64,000 nt of DNA from Flavobacteriales bacterium (GCA_020635495.1 JACJZQ010000001.1:186001-250000), one strand, 5' to 3'; shown: positions 35,811 through 46,200, counted from the first letter of the stretch. The notes: generated by a model not told the origin, from the sequence alone. A program made the numbers and translations.

Positions 35811-38800
35811 TTAAGGTTCAAGTGTATCGCAGTGGTACAGATGATGTTCTTTCTTGGACGGCTTCTCGGTTTTAGCACCACCTTTTTTGGCAGCGATCAT
35901 CTTTTGGATGATCCTATTGCGCTCGCTTTGCAGATTCAGGCGTGCCGCTTTGTCCTTTTCAATGGAGTAGTAAAGTGTCCCGTCTACGTAGGTTCGCTCT
36001 GCCTTGGCATAAACAGACAGCGGGTTGGCACTCCAAACAACCACATCTGCATCCTTTCCAGCCTTCAGGCTTCCGGTCTGATTCTCTAGCTTCAGCATTT
36101 TGGCAGGATTCAGCGTTACCATCTTCCAAGCCTCTTCTTCGGTCATGCCACCGTACTTCACGCCCTTGGCCGCTTCCTGATTGAGTCGTCTTCCCATTTC
36201 GGCATCGTCTGAGTTAATACCCACATTCACACCCGCTTCATGCATCAGCGCAGCGTTGTAAGGAATGGCATCATTCACCTCGAATTTGTACGCCCACCAA
36301 TCGGAGAAAGTAGAGCCATTTACTCCATGCGCCTTCATTTTATCGGCCACTTTGTACCCTTCCAGAATATGAGTGAAGGTGTTCATTTTCCAACCCATGC
36401 TATCAGCCACGGACATGAGCATGTTTATCTCCGATTGAACGTAAGAATGGCAGGTCACAAATCGCTTGCTGTCCATGATCTCTGCAATTACGTCCAATTC
36501 AATGTCTCTGCGAGGCTTGGTTGCAGATGCCTGATCCTTCTTTTTCAGTCCATTGTAGGCAGCCCATTCTTCTTTGTACGCTTTCGCGCGATAGAAGGCA
36601 TCGTAAAAAACCTGCTCAACACCCATTCTTGTCTGCGGGAATCGAGAAGTGTAGTACTCGCCCCAATTGGATTGTTTGACGTTTTCGCCCAAGGCGAATT
36701 TGATGTGACCAGCTGCGTTGGCAATCTTCATTTCCTCAGGCAATTTGCCCCAGCGCAACTTCACAATTCCACTCTGGCCACCAATTGGGTTTGCAGACCC
36801 ATGCAGCAGCTGAGATGCTGTAACGCCACCAGCCAACTGACGGTAGATGTTCACATCCTCAGAGTTCACCACATCGCCAATGCTGACCTCGGCAGTTACC
36901 GCTTGGGTGCCTTCATTCACACCACGACTGATGGCAATGTGGCTGTGCTCATCAATGACGCCTGCTGTAACGTGCTTGCCCGTTCCGTTAACGTCTTCTG
37001 TACCGTCTGCAACGGCCAGATCCTTGCCAATGGCCTTGATCTTTCCGCCTTCGAAATGAATATCCGTGTTCTCAAGAATCCCGTCCGCCTCGTTGGTCCA
37101 AACAGTAGCGTTACGGATAACCACAGAGCCCTGCTTTGGAGCCTCGGAATAGCCGTAAGCCATGAATGGATAAACCACTTTTCCTAGTTCTTTGTCCTCC
37201 TTCTTATCATCTTCTTTCTCTTCGTCTTTCTTGTCTAGAGCAGATTTGAAGTTAAGCGACCAGTCAACCCACGTTCCATCGGGTGTCTTTCCATTACCGA
37301 GATAGTTTTTGCCATCCTTTCTTCCGCTTAATCGGTACTTAGACTTGGCGTCTTTTGCTTCTTTGAATGAAATGCTGACCAACTCGTTTGCAACGGTAAT
37401 GGATACATCCAACTTGGTAGAATCGTCAACCACCAATTTTGCTGATGGCTTGTCGGCTGTTCCGGTTATTTCAAAGTTCCAAGACATGGCGCCCACGGTC
37501 ATTTGGTAAGTGCCGCTCAACTCTTCGCCTTCAGGCTGTTGAATGACATGCTTTTTGCCCTTGAGCCAATGCTCTAGGATACTGTTCTTCTCATCAAACA
37601 GGTTTTTTGAGGTGATGAGGAAGTTGGCCAGTTTGCCTTTCTCAAGCGTTCCAACTTCTTCCAAACCGAACAGCTTGGCAGGAGTAGAGGTAAGTGCCTC
37701 CAAAGCGGTAACGGTATCCAGACCATGCTCCAAAGCGATGCGAATTCCTTTCCAGAAGTCAGCCTCTTTTTCCAGCCCATCCAATGTAAATGCGAACTCA
37801 ATTCCAGCCTCATCCAACACTTTAGTATTGGTTGGAGCCAACTCCCAATGCAGCAATTCTTCGTAGCTGGCCAATTGAGCATCATAAGGATCTTCTACAT
37901 CCAACGCATCTGGCAACTTCATGGGTAGAATAAAAGCACCACCTGTGCTTTTCAGCGCATCGATTCTCCTGTATTCAGTTCCGTTTCCGATGAAGACGTA
38001 CTGTTTTCCGAACTCGTCTCCCACTTTGTCAGCCCTTAGAATGCTGAGAAGGTCTGGTGCGTCAAACACTTGCGGAAGGTTTTGATTGGCATTCCAAGCT
38101 TCAAGCCCAAGATTCATTTCCTTGGTGTTATCATTCAGACCGGCATACCACTCGGCATCAAAGTAGGTTTGACGTAGCAAAGCAATTGCGCCCATCTGCG
38201 AACTCGGATAATTCTGTGTTGAGGTACCCTTTGAGAAAGAGTAATTGGCCGCAACATCAGATTGGATCAGCGCTTCATTGGCCGTGCCTTCTGATGTAAG
38301 AACCAATGCAGACCGTCCTCGTGCAATACCGTCTTTTATCAGCGAGATGGTTGCTCCAAAGCCAGCTTCGCGCAATGCTTTGGCTTTTTTCGCGTCAGGC
38401 TTGAAACTCTCTGCTGCATTCGCTTCAGGGTTCAACGCATCGTTCCACGCAAATGCACCGGGTTTTTCGGCATCATATTGTGGTCCGGGATTGTCTTTCT
38501 TTTCCTTCTTCGGTTGCTCAACCCCATAAGTGGAAAATGCATCGATCAAAGAAGGGTAAATGTGTTTGCCTTTCAGGTCAGAAACAACGGCTCCTTTAGG
38601 GATGTTAAGTTCAGCACCCACACCTACAATGCGCCCTTCTTGCACCAATAACGTGGCATTTTTAACCACGTTTGTGGCCGAAACATGAATGGTGGCATTG
38701 GTGAAGGCATACAGGGTCAGGTCCTTGTCCTGAACTCCATTTATCGGAAACGTGGTCTGTGCCATGAGGCCAGAGAAGGTGGCGGTGATCAGACACAGAA

Positions 38801-38819
38801 GGGAAAAGATTCTACTCAT
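35811..38819 (-). CDS. Tandem amidohydrolase, degenerate N-half and apparently active C-half
   Basis: Start at ATG 38819 (1002 residues; MSRIFSLLCLITATFSGLMAQ signal). Two amidohydrolase modules are fused. The first (about 20-440) reads KHIYPSLIDAFSTYGVEQP, without the HxH metal pair. The second (about 590-960) has HVTAGVIDEHSHIAI (HxH), FVTCHSYVQ, NTFTHILEGY and VGINSDDAEMG, a full metal-ligand set. A middle beta domain with an acidic-lysine run (DKKDEEKEDDKKEDKELG) links them. A metal-dependent hydrolase of amide or cyclic amide bonds in the periplasm; substrate unknown. First gene of the minus-strand series. Confidence 0.88.
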   Translation of the reverse strand: MSRIFSLLCLITATFSGLMAQTTFPINGVQDKDLTLYAFTNATIHVSATNVVKNATLLVQEGRIVGVGAELNIPKGAVVSDLKGKHIYPSLIDAFSTYGVEQPKKEKKDNPGPQYDAEKPGAFAWNDALNPEANAAESFKPDAKKAKALREAGFGATISLIKDGIARGRSALVLTSEGTANEALIQSDVAANYSFSKGTSTQNYPSSQMGAIALLRQTYFDAEWYAGLNDNTKEMNLGLEAWNANQNLPQVFDAPDLLSILRADKVGDEFGKQYVFIGNGTEYRRIDALKSTGGAFILPMKLPDALDVEDPYDAQLASYEELLHWELAPTNTKVLDEAGIEFAFTLDGLEKEADFWKGIRIALEHGLDTVTALEALTSTPAKLFGLEEVGTLEKGKLANFLITSKNLFDEKNSILEHWLKGKKHVIQQPEGEELSGTYQMTVGAMSWNFEITGTADKPSAKLVVDDSTKLDVSITVANELVSISFKEAKDAKSKYRLSGRKDGKNYLGNGKTPDGTWVDWSLNFKSALDKKDEEKEDDKKEDKELGKVVYPFMAYGYSEAPKQGSVVIRNATVWTNEADGILENTDIHFEGGKIKAIGKDLAVADGTEDVNGTGKHVTAGVIDEHSHIAISRGVNEGTQAVTAEVSIGDVVNSEDVNIYRQLAGGVTASQLLHGSANPIGGQSGIVKLRWGKLPEEMKIANAAGHIKFALGENVKQSNWGEYYTSRFPQTRMGVEQVFYDAFYRAKAYKEEWAAYNGLKKKDQASATKPRRDIELDVIAEIMDSKRFVTCHSYVQSEINMLMSVADSMGWKMNTFTHILEGYKVADKMKAHGVNGSTFSDWWAYKFEVNDAIPYNAALMHEAGVNVGINSDDAEMGRRLNQEAAKGVKYGGMTEEEAWKMVTLNPAKMLKLENQTGSLKAGKDADVVVWSANPLSVYAKAERTYVDGTLYYSIEKDKAARLNLQSERNRIIQKMIAAKKGGAKTEKPSKKEHHLYHCDTLEP

Positions 38820-38902
38820 AGAACGTGTAATTAAAAGGCTGCCAAAACTACTGAATTTGAATGCGGGCAACGTGTCGCTGCAATTGCAGGAAGTGAATTC
38901 AT

Positions 38903-38910
38903 TAGCTTTG
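38903..38910 (+). promoter_or_regulatory. -7 box of the four-helix protein/cytochrome/hflX unit
   Basis: TAGCTTTG, an exact TAnnTTTG match, 16 bases before ATG 38927. Confidence 0.5.
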
Positions 38911-38926
38911 AGGTCAAATTGAAATC

Positions 38927-39382
38927 ATGTACGAAATTCTACTTCGCTCGCACTCAGGATTAAGGTGGATTGTTTTGATTCTGGTTCTAGGTGCAATTAT
39001 CAGAGCCTTAACCAACATGTCGTCAGGAAAATTCACCGCTTTGGACGACAAACTATCGCTGTTTTCGCTGATATCGGCACACATTCAATTATTGCTCGGA
39101 CTTGGTCTGTACTTTATTAGTCCGTTTGTGAAAGCGGCCATGGAAATGGGAATGGGAGCAGCTATGAAAGACTCTGTTATGCGTTTCTGGCTCGTGGAAC
39201 ACATTTTTGGGATGGTGATCGGTATTGCATTGATCACGATAGGAAGGATTGCAGCTAAGAAGGCAACCGATGATAAGACCAAATTCAAGAAGATCGCCTT
39301 CTATTTTGGAGTTGGACTTTTGATCATTCTGGCAACTATTCCTTGGCCATTCCGAGAGGTCTTGGGCAGAGGTTGGTTCTGA
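38927..39382 (+). CDS. Four-helix membrane protein, possible heme-binding
   Basis: Protein of 151 residues with four hydrophobic helices. Histidines stand at 9 (RSHSGLRW), 52 (SAHIQLLLG) and 92 (LVEHIFGMVIG); the last two lie in helices and could ligate a b-type heme, as in cytochrome b561-like folds, but this is inference. The stop overlaps the start of the cytochrome c gene by one base (TGATG at 39380-39384), so they are translationally coupled, which supports a redox role. Confidence 0.75.
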   Translation: MYEILLRSHSGLRWIVLILVLGAIIRALTNMSSGKFTALDDKLSLFSLISAHIQLLLGLGLYFISPFVKAAMEMGMGAAMKDSVMRFWLVEHIFGMVIGIALITIGRIAAKKATDDKTKFKKIAFYFGVGLLIILATIPWPFREVLGRGWF

Positions 39383-39687
39383 TGAATCAGGTGTTGCTTC
39401 TCATAGCCACTGTAATGCTGGCCTGCGGTTCAGTGAATTCGGATAATTCTGATGGAAATCCGGGCAAAGAAGTTTACAGAACGTATTGTGTTGCCTGCCA
39501 TGGCGCAGACGGTAAGCTGAAATTGAACGAAGCGCCAGACCTTTCACGGTCTGAAATGACGTTGGAAGAGCGCATCAACAACATTAGCAAAGGAGGAAGT
39601 ATGATGCCCGCCTTTGCAGAGGTTATTTCTGAGGAACAGATACAGGCTGTGGCTGTTTACTTGGATGAATTGAAAGAACAAGATTGA
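39382..39687 (+). CDS. Lipoprotein cytochrome c
   Basis: Start ATG 39382 (101 residues), which overlaps the upstream stop and opens a lipoprotein signal (VLLLIATVMLACG, lipid Cys15). Heme-c motif CVACH at 36-40 and an axial Met in GGSMMPAF (74 or 75) make it a class I single-heme cytochrome. Likely tethered to the outer face of the inner membrane or to the outer membrane, passing electrons between periplasmic partners. Next gene hflX begins 3 bases after the stop, so it may be read on the same message. Confidence 0.9.
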   Translation: MNQVLLLIATVMLACGSVNSDNSDGNPGKEVYRTYCVACHGADGKLKLNEAPDLSRSEMTLEERINNISKGGSMMPAFAEVISEEQIQAVAVYLDELKEQD

Positions 39688-39690
39688 ATT

Positions 39691-40887
39691 TTGGGAAAGT
39701 TTTTTGATACCGCACCTGTACAGGAAACGGCCGTGTTGGTCGGTCTTATTCAAGGCAACGAGACGGAGGAAAAGGTGGCCGAATACATGGAGGAATTGGC
39801 GTTCCTTTCCATGACAGCTGGTTTAGAGACCAAAAAGCGTTTCACCCAAAAATTACACAAACCCGACCCGAGAACGTTCATGGGTTCGGGAAAGATCCAG
39901 GAGATCGATGAGTACATCAAGGAGCACGATATTGATGTGGTGGTGTTTGATGATGACCTGAGCCCATCGCAGCTGCGCAACTTGGAAAAGGTCTTTCAGA
40001 AGAAGATCTACGATAGAAGTTTACTGATTCTCGACATTTTCCAGTCGCGGGCACAAACGGCTCAGGCCCGAACGCAAGTGGAACTGGCCCGTTATCAGTA
40101 TTTGCTGCCGCGATTGACCAACATGTGGACGCACTTGGAACGCCAGCGAGGTGGTACTGGTACGCGTGGTGGAGCAGGCGAGAAGGAGATCGAGACCGAT
40201 AAGCGGATCATCCGCGACCGTATTTCCTTGCTGAAGAAGCAGTTGAAGGAGATTGATAAGCAGATGGCCACACAACGGAAAAACCGAGGGCGTTTGATCC
40301 GCGTGGCGCTGGTCGGGTATACCAACGTGGGTAAGTCCACCATCATGAACCTGTTGAGCAAGTCCGAAGTGCTGGCCGAGAACAAGTTGTTCGCTACGCT
40401 CGATACAACGGTTCGTAAAGTGGTTATTGGCAACCTGCCGTTCTTGATGTCAGACACGGTCGGATTCATTCGCAAGCTCCCGCACCAGTTAGTGGAGAGT
40501 TTCAAATCGACCTTGGATGAGGTTCGCGAAGCAGACATTCTGCTTCACGTGGTGGATATTTCGCATCCTGAGTTTGAAGATCACATCCGTGTGGTGAACG
40601 AAACGTTGGCTGAAATTGGTGCACGAGACAAGCAGACCATTCTGGTTTTCAATAAGATAGATGCCTACACGTACGTAAAGAAAGATGAAGACGATCTCAC
40701 GGAGATCACCCGCGAAAATTGGAGCCTCGAAGACCTGAAAAGCAGTTGGATGAGCAAGATGGGCGATGATTGCATTTTCATTTCAGCCGCCAAGAAGCAG
40801 AACATTGACGAACTCCGCGACCTGCTTTACGAACGTGCCAAAGCGGTTCACATCACGCGGTATCCGTACGATAAACTACTTTATTGA
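39691..40887 (+). CDS. hflX: Ribosome-associated GTPase HflX
   Basis: Protein of 398 residues starting at TTG 39691, the best available start 3 bases after the cytochrome stop; the next in-frame ATG would remove conserved N-terminal sequence (ETAVLVGLIQ). HflX N-terminal domain with DPRTFMGSGKIQEI, the coiled linker RGGTGTRGGAGEKEIETDKR, and the G domain: GYTNVGKSTIMN (G1), SDTVGFIRKLP (G3), FNKID (G4). It splits or rescues stalled 70S ribosomes. The 3' end overlaps the convergent outer-membrane protein gene by 12 bases. Confidence 0.95.
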   Translation: MGKFFDTAPVQETAVLVGLIQGNETEEKVAEYMEELAFLSMTAGLETKKRFTQKLHKPDPRTFMGSGKIQEIDEYIKEHDIDVVVFDDDLSPSQLRNLEKVFQKKIYDRSLLILDIFQSRAQTAQARTQVELARYQYLLPRLTNMWTHLERQRGGTGTRGGAGEKEIETDKRIIRDRISLLKKQLKEIDKQMATQRKNRGRLIRVALVGYTNVGKSTIMNLLSKSEVLAENKLFATLDTTVRKVVIGNLPFLMSDTVGFIRKLPHQLVESFKSTLDEVREADILLHVVDISHPEFEDHIRVVNETLAEIGARDKQTILVFNKIDAYTYVKKDEDDLTEITRENWSLEDLKSSWMSKMGDDCIFISAAKKQNIDELRDLLYERAKAVHITRYPYDKLLY

Positions 40888-41484
40888 TGGTTTCGGGTAA
40901 ATTGGAATCCGATAGTTGATTCCGAGGCTAACCAGTCGAGAGAACGGAAAGAACAAATTTGGAGACCCGTGACCTTCAAAATAGGCCCCGATTGAAGCCT
41001 CGGAACACGTCTCTAGGCTCAGTCCTTTCCAAATGGGTACCGTTATTTCGAAAATTGCCCCAAAGCTTATGCCGTGGTCCACGTCTCTATAGGTGCCTTC
41101 CCTGTAGATGAATATTTCGTTGGTGTAGTAATAGTTGAAAGTAGGACCAAAACCGAGGTACAATCTCCGCTTCAAGATTTGAAACTCGTACGGGGTAGCT
41201 AACGTGATCAGAAAACTGTGACGTTGATTGAATCCAAGATTGGAATTCCAGTTCACAAGTACTCCAGTCTGGATCCAAAATTTGTGTGCTCTTGTTTCGA
41301 AAGCGAAATGAAATCCACCAACAATGTCTGAAACCTTGCTTTCTTGTGGAGGAAACGGTAAGTACCGCCAATTAACGGTTATACCAAAGTCGCGTTGAAC
41401 AGTATCCTTTGCTGGAATGATTTGTGCAACACCAAAGCTTGATAGTAATAAGCTCAGTAAAAGACAAACTCCAAAAGCCTTCAC
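40876..41484 (-). CDS. Putative outer-membrane beta-barrel protein
   Basis: Protein of 202 residues. Signal peptide (VCLLLSLLLSSFGVAQ), then alternating aromatic and hydrophobic strands typical of a small barrel (GGFHFAFETRAHKFWIQTGV, RLYLGFGPTFNYYY, GISFGAIFEITVPIWKGL, LVSLGINYRIPIY). No family-specific motif. It begins 20 bases after the Rrf2 regulator's stop, so it may be controlled with it. Confidence 0.75.
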   Translation of the reverse strand: MKAFGVCLLLSLLLSSFGVAQIIPAKDTVQRDFGITVNWRYLPFPPQESKVSDIVGGFHFAFETRAHKFWIQTGVLVNWNSNLGFNQRHSFLITLATPYEFQILKRRLYLGFGPTFNYYYTNEIFIYREGTYRDVDHGISFGAIFEITVPIWKGLSLETCSEASIGAYFEGHGSPNLFFPFSRLVSLGINYRIPIYPKPSIK

Positions 41485-41504
41485 AACCTTGAAGCTAAGC
41501 CTTT

Positions 41505-41912
41505 CTAATCAATTCGCATTGAAACAGCCTTAACCGTTGTAGCAGCAAGGGGTTTTTTCAGCGCATATTCTGCTTCTGCGAACGTTTCAGCCAACGCCTC
41601 AGGAAGGTTGACGGAAACGGTGTCTTCCTCATTTCCAACTTTGCAACGGAATGGGTTGTCTTTCTTCATGGCCAGATAAATGTCCCAAAGCGTGATGCTT
41701 GCAGCCGGTTTCCCCAGAAAGTATCCACCACCTATTCCTTGCTTCACTTTGATAAGCCCGAATTCCTTCAATCGACCAACAATTCTTCGTACAACAACAG
41801 GATTGGTACCGATGCTTTCGCCCAATTCGGTGCTATTCACCAAGTTCTTTTCCGTTCTATCTAGATAAACACATATATGAATGGCGTTGGTGAAAGTTGA
41901 ATCGATCTGCAT
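41505..41912 (-). CDS. Rrf2-family transcriptional regulator
   Basis: Protein of 135 residues. Winged helix: NAIHICVYLD, NSTELGESIGTNPVVVRRIVGRLKEFGLI, KQGIGGGYFLGKP, and the Rrf2 signature ASITLWDIYLAMK. It lacks the three-cysteine Fe-S cluster of IscR/NsrR; the one Cys (PFRCKVG) could act as a thiol sensor, as in YwnA-like members. Its own upstream region carries a palindrome overlapping the -7 box, suggesting autorepression; the divergent thiolase may also be a target. Confidence 0.9.
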   Translation of the reverse strand: MQIDSTFTNAIHICVYLDRTEKNLVNSTELGESIGTNPVVVRRIVGRLKEFGLIKVKQGIGGGYFLGKPAASITLWDIYLAMKKDNPFRCKVGNEEDTVSVNLPEALAETFAEAEYALKKPLAATTVKAVSMRID

Positions 41913-41927
41913 GGTGGAATTTTACCA

Positions 41928-41947
41928 CAAATGTAACTCTTAGAGTT
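41928..41947. promoter_or_regulatory. Rrf2 promoter and candidate operator
   Basis: On the minus strand TACATTTG (complement of 41928-41935) is a perfect -7 box for the Rrf2 gene, 15 bases before its start. Touching it is the palindrome AACTCT-T-AGAGTT (41935-41947), with 6-bp arms. A dimer bound there would block the promoter. Confidence 0.6.
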
Positions 41948-42019
41948 TTTTACGCTGTGATTTTTGTTGCATTTCCATGCGTCAATTTCATTACCTAAAC
42001 TTGTCCAAAATCACAGAAA

Positions 42020-43222
42020 ATGAGCGCTTACATATATGATGCGGTGCGCACAACGCGCGGAAAAGGAAAACCAGACGGAGCATTGGCCTCGGTAAAACCC
42101 GTTGATCTATTGGCTTTGACATTCAAGGCTATTCGCGATAGAAACAACCTCAATACCGATCTGGTGGAAGATGCCATCATCGGATGCGTGAGCCCAGTGA
42201 AAGACCAAGGCGCGAACATTGCCAAGGCTGCGGCCATTGAGGCAGGTTATGCCGAAACCACCGCAGGTGTGCAAGTGAATCGTTTCTGTGCGTCAGGTTT
42301 GGAAGCCATCAATATGGCTGCTGCTTACGTTGGAAGTGGAAACGCAGACATGCTGGTTGCTGGTGGATTGGAAAGCATGAGCCGTGTGCCGATCGCGTCC
42401 GATGGCGGCCCAATGTATGACGACCGTGATTTCATCACCAAACATGCGCTTGTTCCACAGGGAATTTCTGCCGATCTGATTGCTTCCAAGTTCGGATACA
42501 ACCGTACGCAGTTGGATGAGTTTGCTTCGCGATCGCACGCCAAGGCAGATGCCGCTTGGAATGAGAACCGTTTTTCGAGATCCATCATTCCTGTGAAAGA
42601 TGCAGACGGAAATTCATTGCTTGATAGAGACCAAATGATCCGTCCTGGAACAACCGCGGAAGGACTTTTGAAGTTGAATCCGGCTTTCCAGAAATTGGGC
42701 GATATGGGATTTGACCAACTCGCGTTACAGAAATATCCAGAAGTTGGAACCATCAATCACGTGCATCATGCAGGAAACTCTTCTGCCATTGTTGATGGTG
42801 CTGCACTCACGCTCATCGGAACGAAAGAAGCAGGTGAAGCACAAGGGCTAAAACCACGCGCGAGAATCCGTTCCATGGCATTGACAGGAACAGAACCAAC
42901 CATCATGCTTCTCGGTCCAGCGCCTGTTACGCGCAAGGCGCTGAAAAAAGCAGGAATGGAGATCGGTGATATCGACCTGATAGAAGTGAACGAGGCGTTT
43001 GCTTCTGTTGTGCTACGCTTCCTCGAAGACCTCAACATTGACGAAAGCAAAGTGAACGTGAATGGTGGCGCCATAGCCATGGGTCATCCGCTTGGAGCTA
43101 CAGGCGCCATGCTCATGGGAACCCTCATCGATGAACTCGAACGTCAGGACAAACAAACAGGTCTTGTAACCCTCTGCGTTGGTGGCGGAATGGGTATCGC
43201 TACTATCATTGAGAGGGTTTAA
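42020..43222 (+). CDS. Acetyl-CoA acyltransferase (thiolase)
   Basis: Protein of 400 residues. Thiolase landmarks: VNRFCASGLEA with the acylated Cys90, NVNGGAIAMGHPLGATG with the catalytic His, and TLCVGGGMG with the second Cys. Overall it fits the FadA/PaaJ-like 3-ketoacyl-CoA thiolases, cleaving 3-oxoacyl-CoA to acetyl-CoA in fatty or aromatic acid breakdown. No FadB-type partner is beside it. Divergent from the Rrf2 regulator. The stop shares TTAA with the broken alpha-2-macroglobulin gene. Confidence 0.93.
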   Translation: MSAYIYDAVRTTRGKGKPDGALASVKPVDLLALTFKAIRDRNNLNTDLVEDAIIGCVSPVKDQGANIAKAAAIEAGYAETTAGVQVNRFCASGLEAINMAAAYVGSGNADMLVAGGLESMSRVPIASDGGPMYDDRDFITKHALVPQGISADLIASKFGYNRTQLDEFASRSHAKADAAWNENRFSRSIIPVKDADGNSLLDRDQMIRPGTTAEGLLKLNPAFQKLGDMGFDQLALQKYPEVGTINHVHHAGNSSAIVDGAALTLIGTKEAGEAQGLKPRARIRSMALTGTEPTIMLLGPAPVTRKALKKAGMEIGDIDLIEVNEAFASVVLRFLEDLNIDESKVNVNGGAIAMGHPLGATGAMLMGTLIDELERQDKQTGLVTLCVGGGMGIATIIERV

Positions 43223-46200
43223 CGTCCGATTTCCAGTCTAACTCCCTCAGCGTGCGTTGTAAACTCAGGCGCATACATGCATTGCAGTTGTGAAATGCCG
43301 TTGCTGAATGTCCCTGCCTGCGTTACGTTCAGGTCGTATTCGAATACGAATGTGCCTTTAGGCAGGTAGCTGAAGAAGAAGTTCATGGCCGCATCGGTGG
43401 TGGAGCGGTAGTAGCTCAATCCTTCTTGGAATTCCACCCCTGAAAGCTGTTTTCGTGGCTCGAAACTGGCTGCACGCATGTCTTTCAGATGCACGTATTC
43501 CATGTGGCGGTCGGTTTCCAGAACGATGCGAACGCGAACTCTATCACCAACAGAAAGTGAGGTGTTCTCACCCAAGTGGTTTCATCACAGGGCCGTTCTC
43601 GGTGTCTTCCAACAGCATCACATCCCGCTGCATTTTTATCGGGTTGTCGGTAGCGCCTGTGATCTTATCCAAGTCCTCGAAATACTGCCAGTAAACCGCG
43701 CCCCACGCCACGCCATCGTTGTTTTGGTCACGGTCACATTGCCCATGTCAGGTTTCACGGAATTCTTCGTCCAATTGGTTTTGAAATAGCCTGTTCCTGC
43801 TTCGGTTTTCAGGTCTGGGTCGGTGCGTGGGTCAATGGTTTCATTTCCCAATTTGATGGAAACCTTCGGTTCAGGTTTCAAAGTCGGTGTTGCCAGTTGA
43901 AATCAGCGCGTAGCACGCTTCGGCCGTGGCCTTGGTGGTTTCCCAGCTTTGCGTCTGCTTCTGTTTCAGCAGCCAGATGTTCATCTCGCGCACCATGTCG
44001 GCATCGTTCGCCACTTCATCAAACGCCTCCAAGATCATCACGTGGTTCTCAATCGGTGCCTGATACCAGTAATAGCCCTTGTCCATGGCCCAATACGTGC
44101 CGAATTCCTCGCTTGTCAAAGCCGTTTCGCGCAGCGAGACGATGACCTTTTTTCGCGTCATCCTCAAAGCCAGAACGCTTCAAAACCACAGCCGCCAATC
44201 CTTTCTGCGAAGCATCCAGTTTCGTCCACTTATCGCGGATGTTCTTCACAATCAGGTTGTAAGTGGTTTTCGCCTTGCCGTTCAGCGCAAAATCATCCAA
44301 CCAGAACGACCGCGCGTAGGTCATGTGCAGGTCCGTCCAACTCGGCACGTAATCCTTGTCTTTCAGGTCTCTGCGGTCGTAGAATTTCACCATTTCCTCA
44401 TCGAGGAAAACGATTGCTTCGCGAAGCATGGATTCAGTTTCACCATCCATTTGCCAAACGCCCATTTTGCGCATTTTCCCGAATCCCGAAACGATGTAAC
44501 GCGTGATGTACATATCGGAGCGCAGCCCGTTGAACCAGCCCCAGCCGCCATCGGGCTGTTGGTTCTGCTTCAGTTTTTTGAGAGCCGTTTGCAGTTCGGT
44601 TTCCATGCGGTCGGTATCGAACAGCTCACCGATTCTTCTGCGTTGTTCTGTTTCATTCTGCGCATCGCGAACCCAAGGTGTTTCGGTCAGCAAGGCCTGT
44701 TTCAGTTCTGGGTTTTGTCCAGTTCCGATTGGAATGCATCACCGTTTCCGTTCTGAGCATCACGTTTCCATTGTTCGAAAACCGCTTTGACCTTCGGGTC
44801 GGAATTGGCCAGATGCGTACCGATGGCGTTGGCGTAGTAGCGACTGAAAATCTGCTCAGAGCACTCGTGCGGATACTCCATCATGTACGGAAGCGAAAGC
44901 ACCGCCAGCCAGATTGGATTAGGAGTGAATTCAAGCGTGAGTGAATGATTTCGAAGTGTTCTCGAATCGTTGTTTTTCAGTTTATTGAAGCTGAAGGTAT
45001 GTGAGCCTTTTCCACGGACGGGAAGCGGCATGCTTTCGGTTACCAGCATTCGGTTTGGCAACACAGGAATGGTCTTTTCCTCTCCATCTGAATGTTTCTC
45101 TGACCAAGCTTTAGTGGTGAATTTGATAGCGGAAATTCCTTCGGGAATATCGATTTCCCAAGAAGCTACCGCTTGATTATTAGCGAATAACAATTGACGA
45201 TTAACGATTTGCGATTCAATGGCCTCACCAGTTAATCCGTCTGTCAATTCCAATGAAGCAGAAGCGCTCTTGACCAAGCTATCCAACACGTTCACTTTTA
45301 CTTGGAAAATGAGTTTATCGCCTTCCCGCACGAAACGCGGATAGTTGGGCGTTATCATCAACTGTTTGCGGGTAACGACCTCTTCCGTGATGGTTCCGAT
45401 CTTCAGGTCTTCGGTGGTTGCAAGTCCCATGAATTTCCATCGCGTGAGAGACTGTGGTGCATTGAATTCGAAGGTGACATTTCCCTTTTCGTCACTCACC
45501 AAATGCGGATGGAAGAACACCGTTTCAGAGAAATCTGAACGCATTTTGATGTCTTTAGGTGGTTCAGATTGATCGTCATCTTCTGCATTCTTCCAGCCAT
45601 CAGGCCCGCCATGCATCATCGTACATAAGCTGGGGTCGCTGTTTGAACAATGAACTTCATCAAGTTTGATCTCACTTTCTTCAACCGCCATCATATCAAC
45701 ATCTCAGCTCTTCCTCTTGCACCACCACGTACGAATCTTTCGCTCTCCAACGCGTAGAAATTCCTACTACCGAAATAGTACCCGAACCAATCAATCTTCT
45801 CAAAATCCCTCGCAATGGCCGAACTCGGATATTTCATCCAATTGCGGTTCCATATCTGGGTTTGGGCTTGGCCAAAGGAGTTGGAATTCCAGTTGTAGCG
45901 GGCGTTGAGGAAATGGTAGGCGAAAGCCCCCAATTGTTGGCGGCCAGCACATCCAACGAGGCATCGTACATCGTGGTGAGGAATTCGGCCTTGGCGGGTT
46001 TTCCGTTCTTGTCTTTGATGCTGACGGTCCATTCTTCGGCATCATCGGGCGCCATTTCCTTGCGGAAGGTTTCGAGCTTCACATCCAACTGCTTGTTGGT
46101 ATATGGAACCGAAACGGTTTTCGACCAACTCAACAGTTCATTGTTCCGCACAGCGGTGATGTGAATCTGAGCATTTCCGCGCCATTCTTCGGTTACAGGA

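Noticed and set aside
35550..37187. Long plus-strand frames opposite the amidohydrolases
   Set aside because: Antisense shadows of well-supported genes; no domains or starts.
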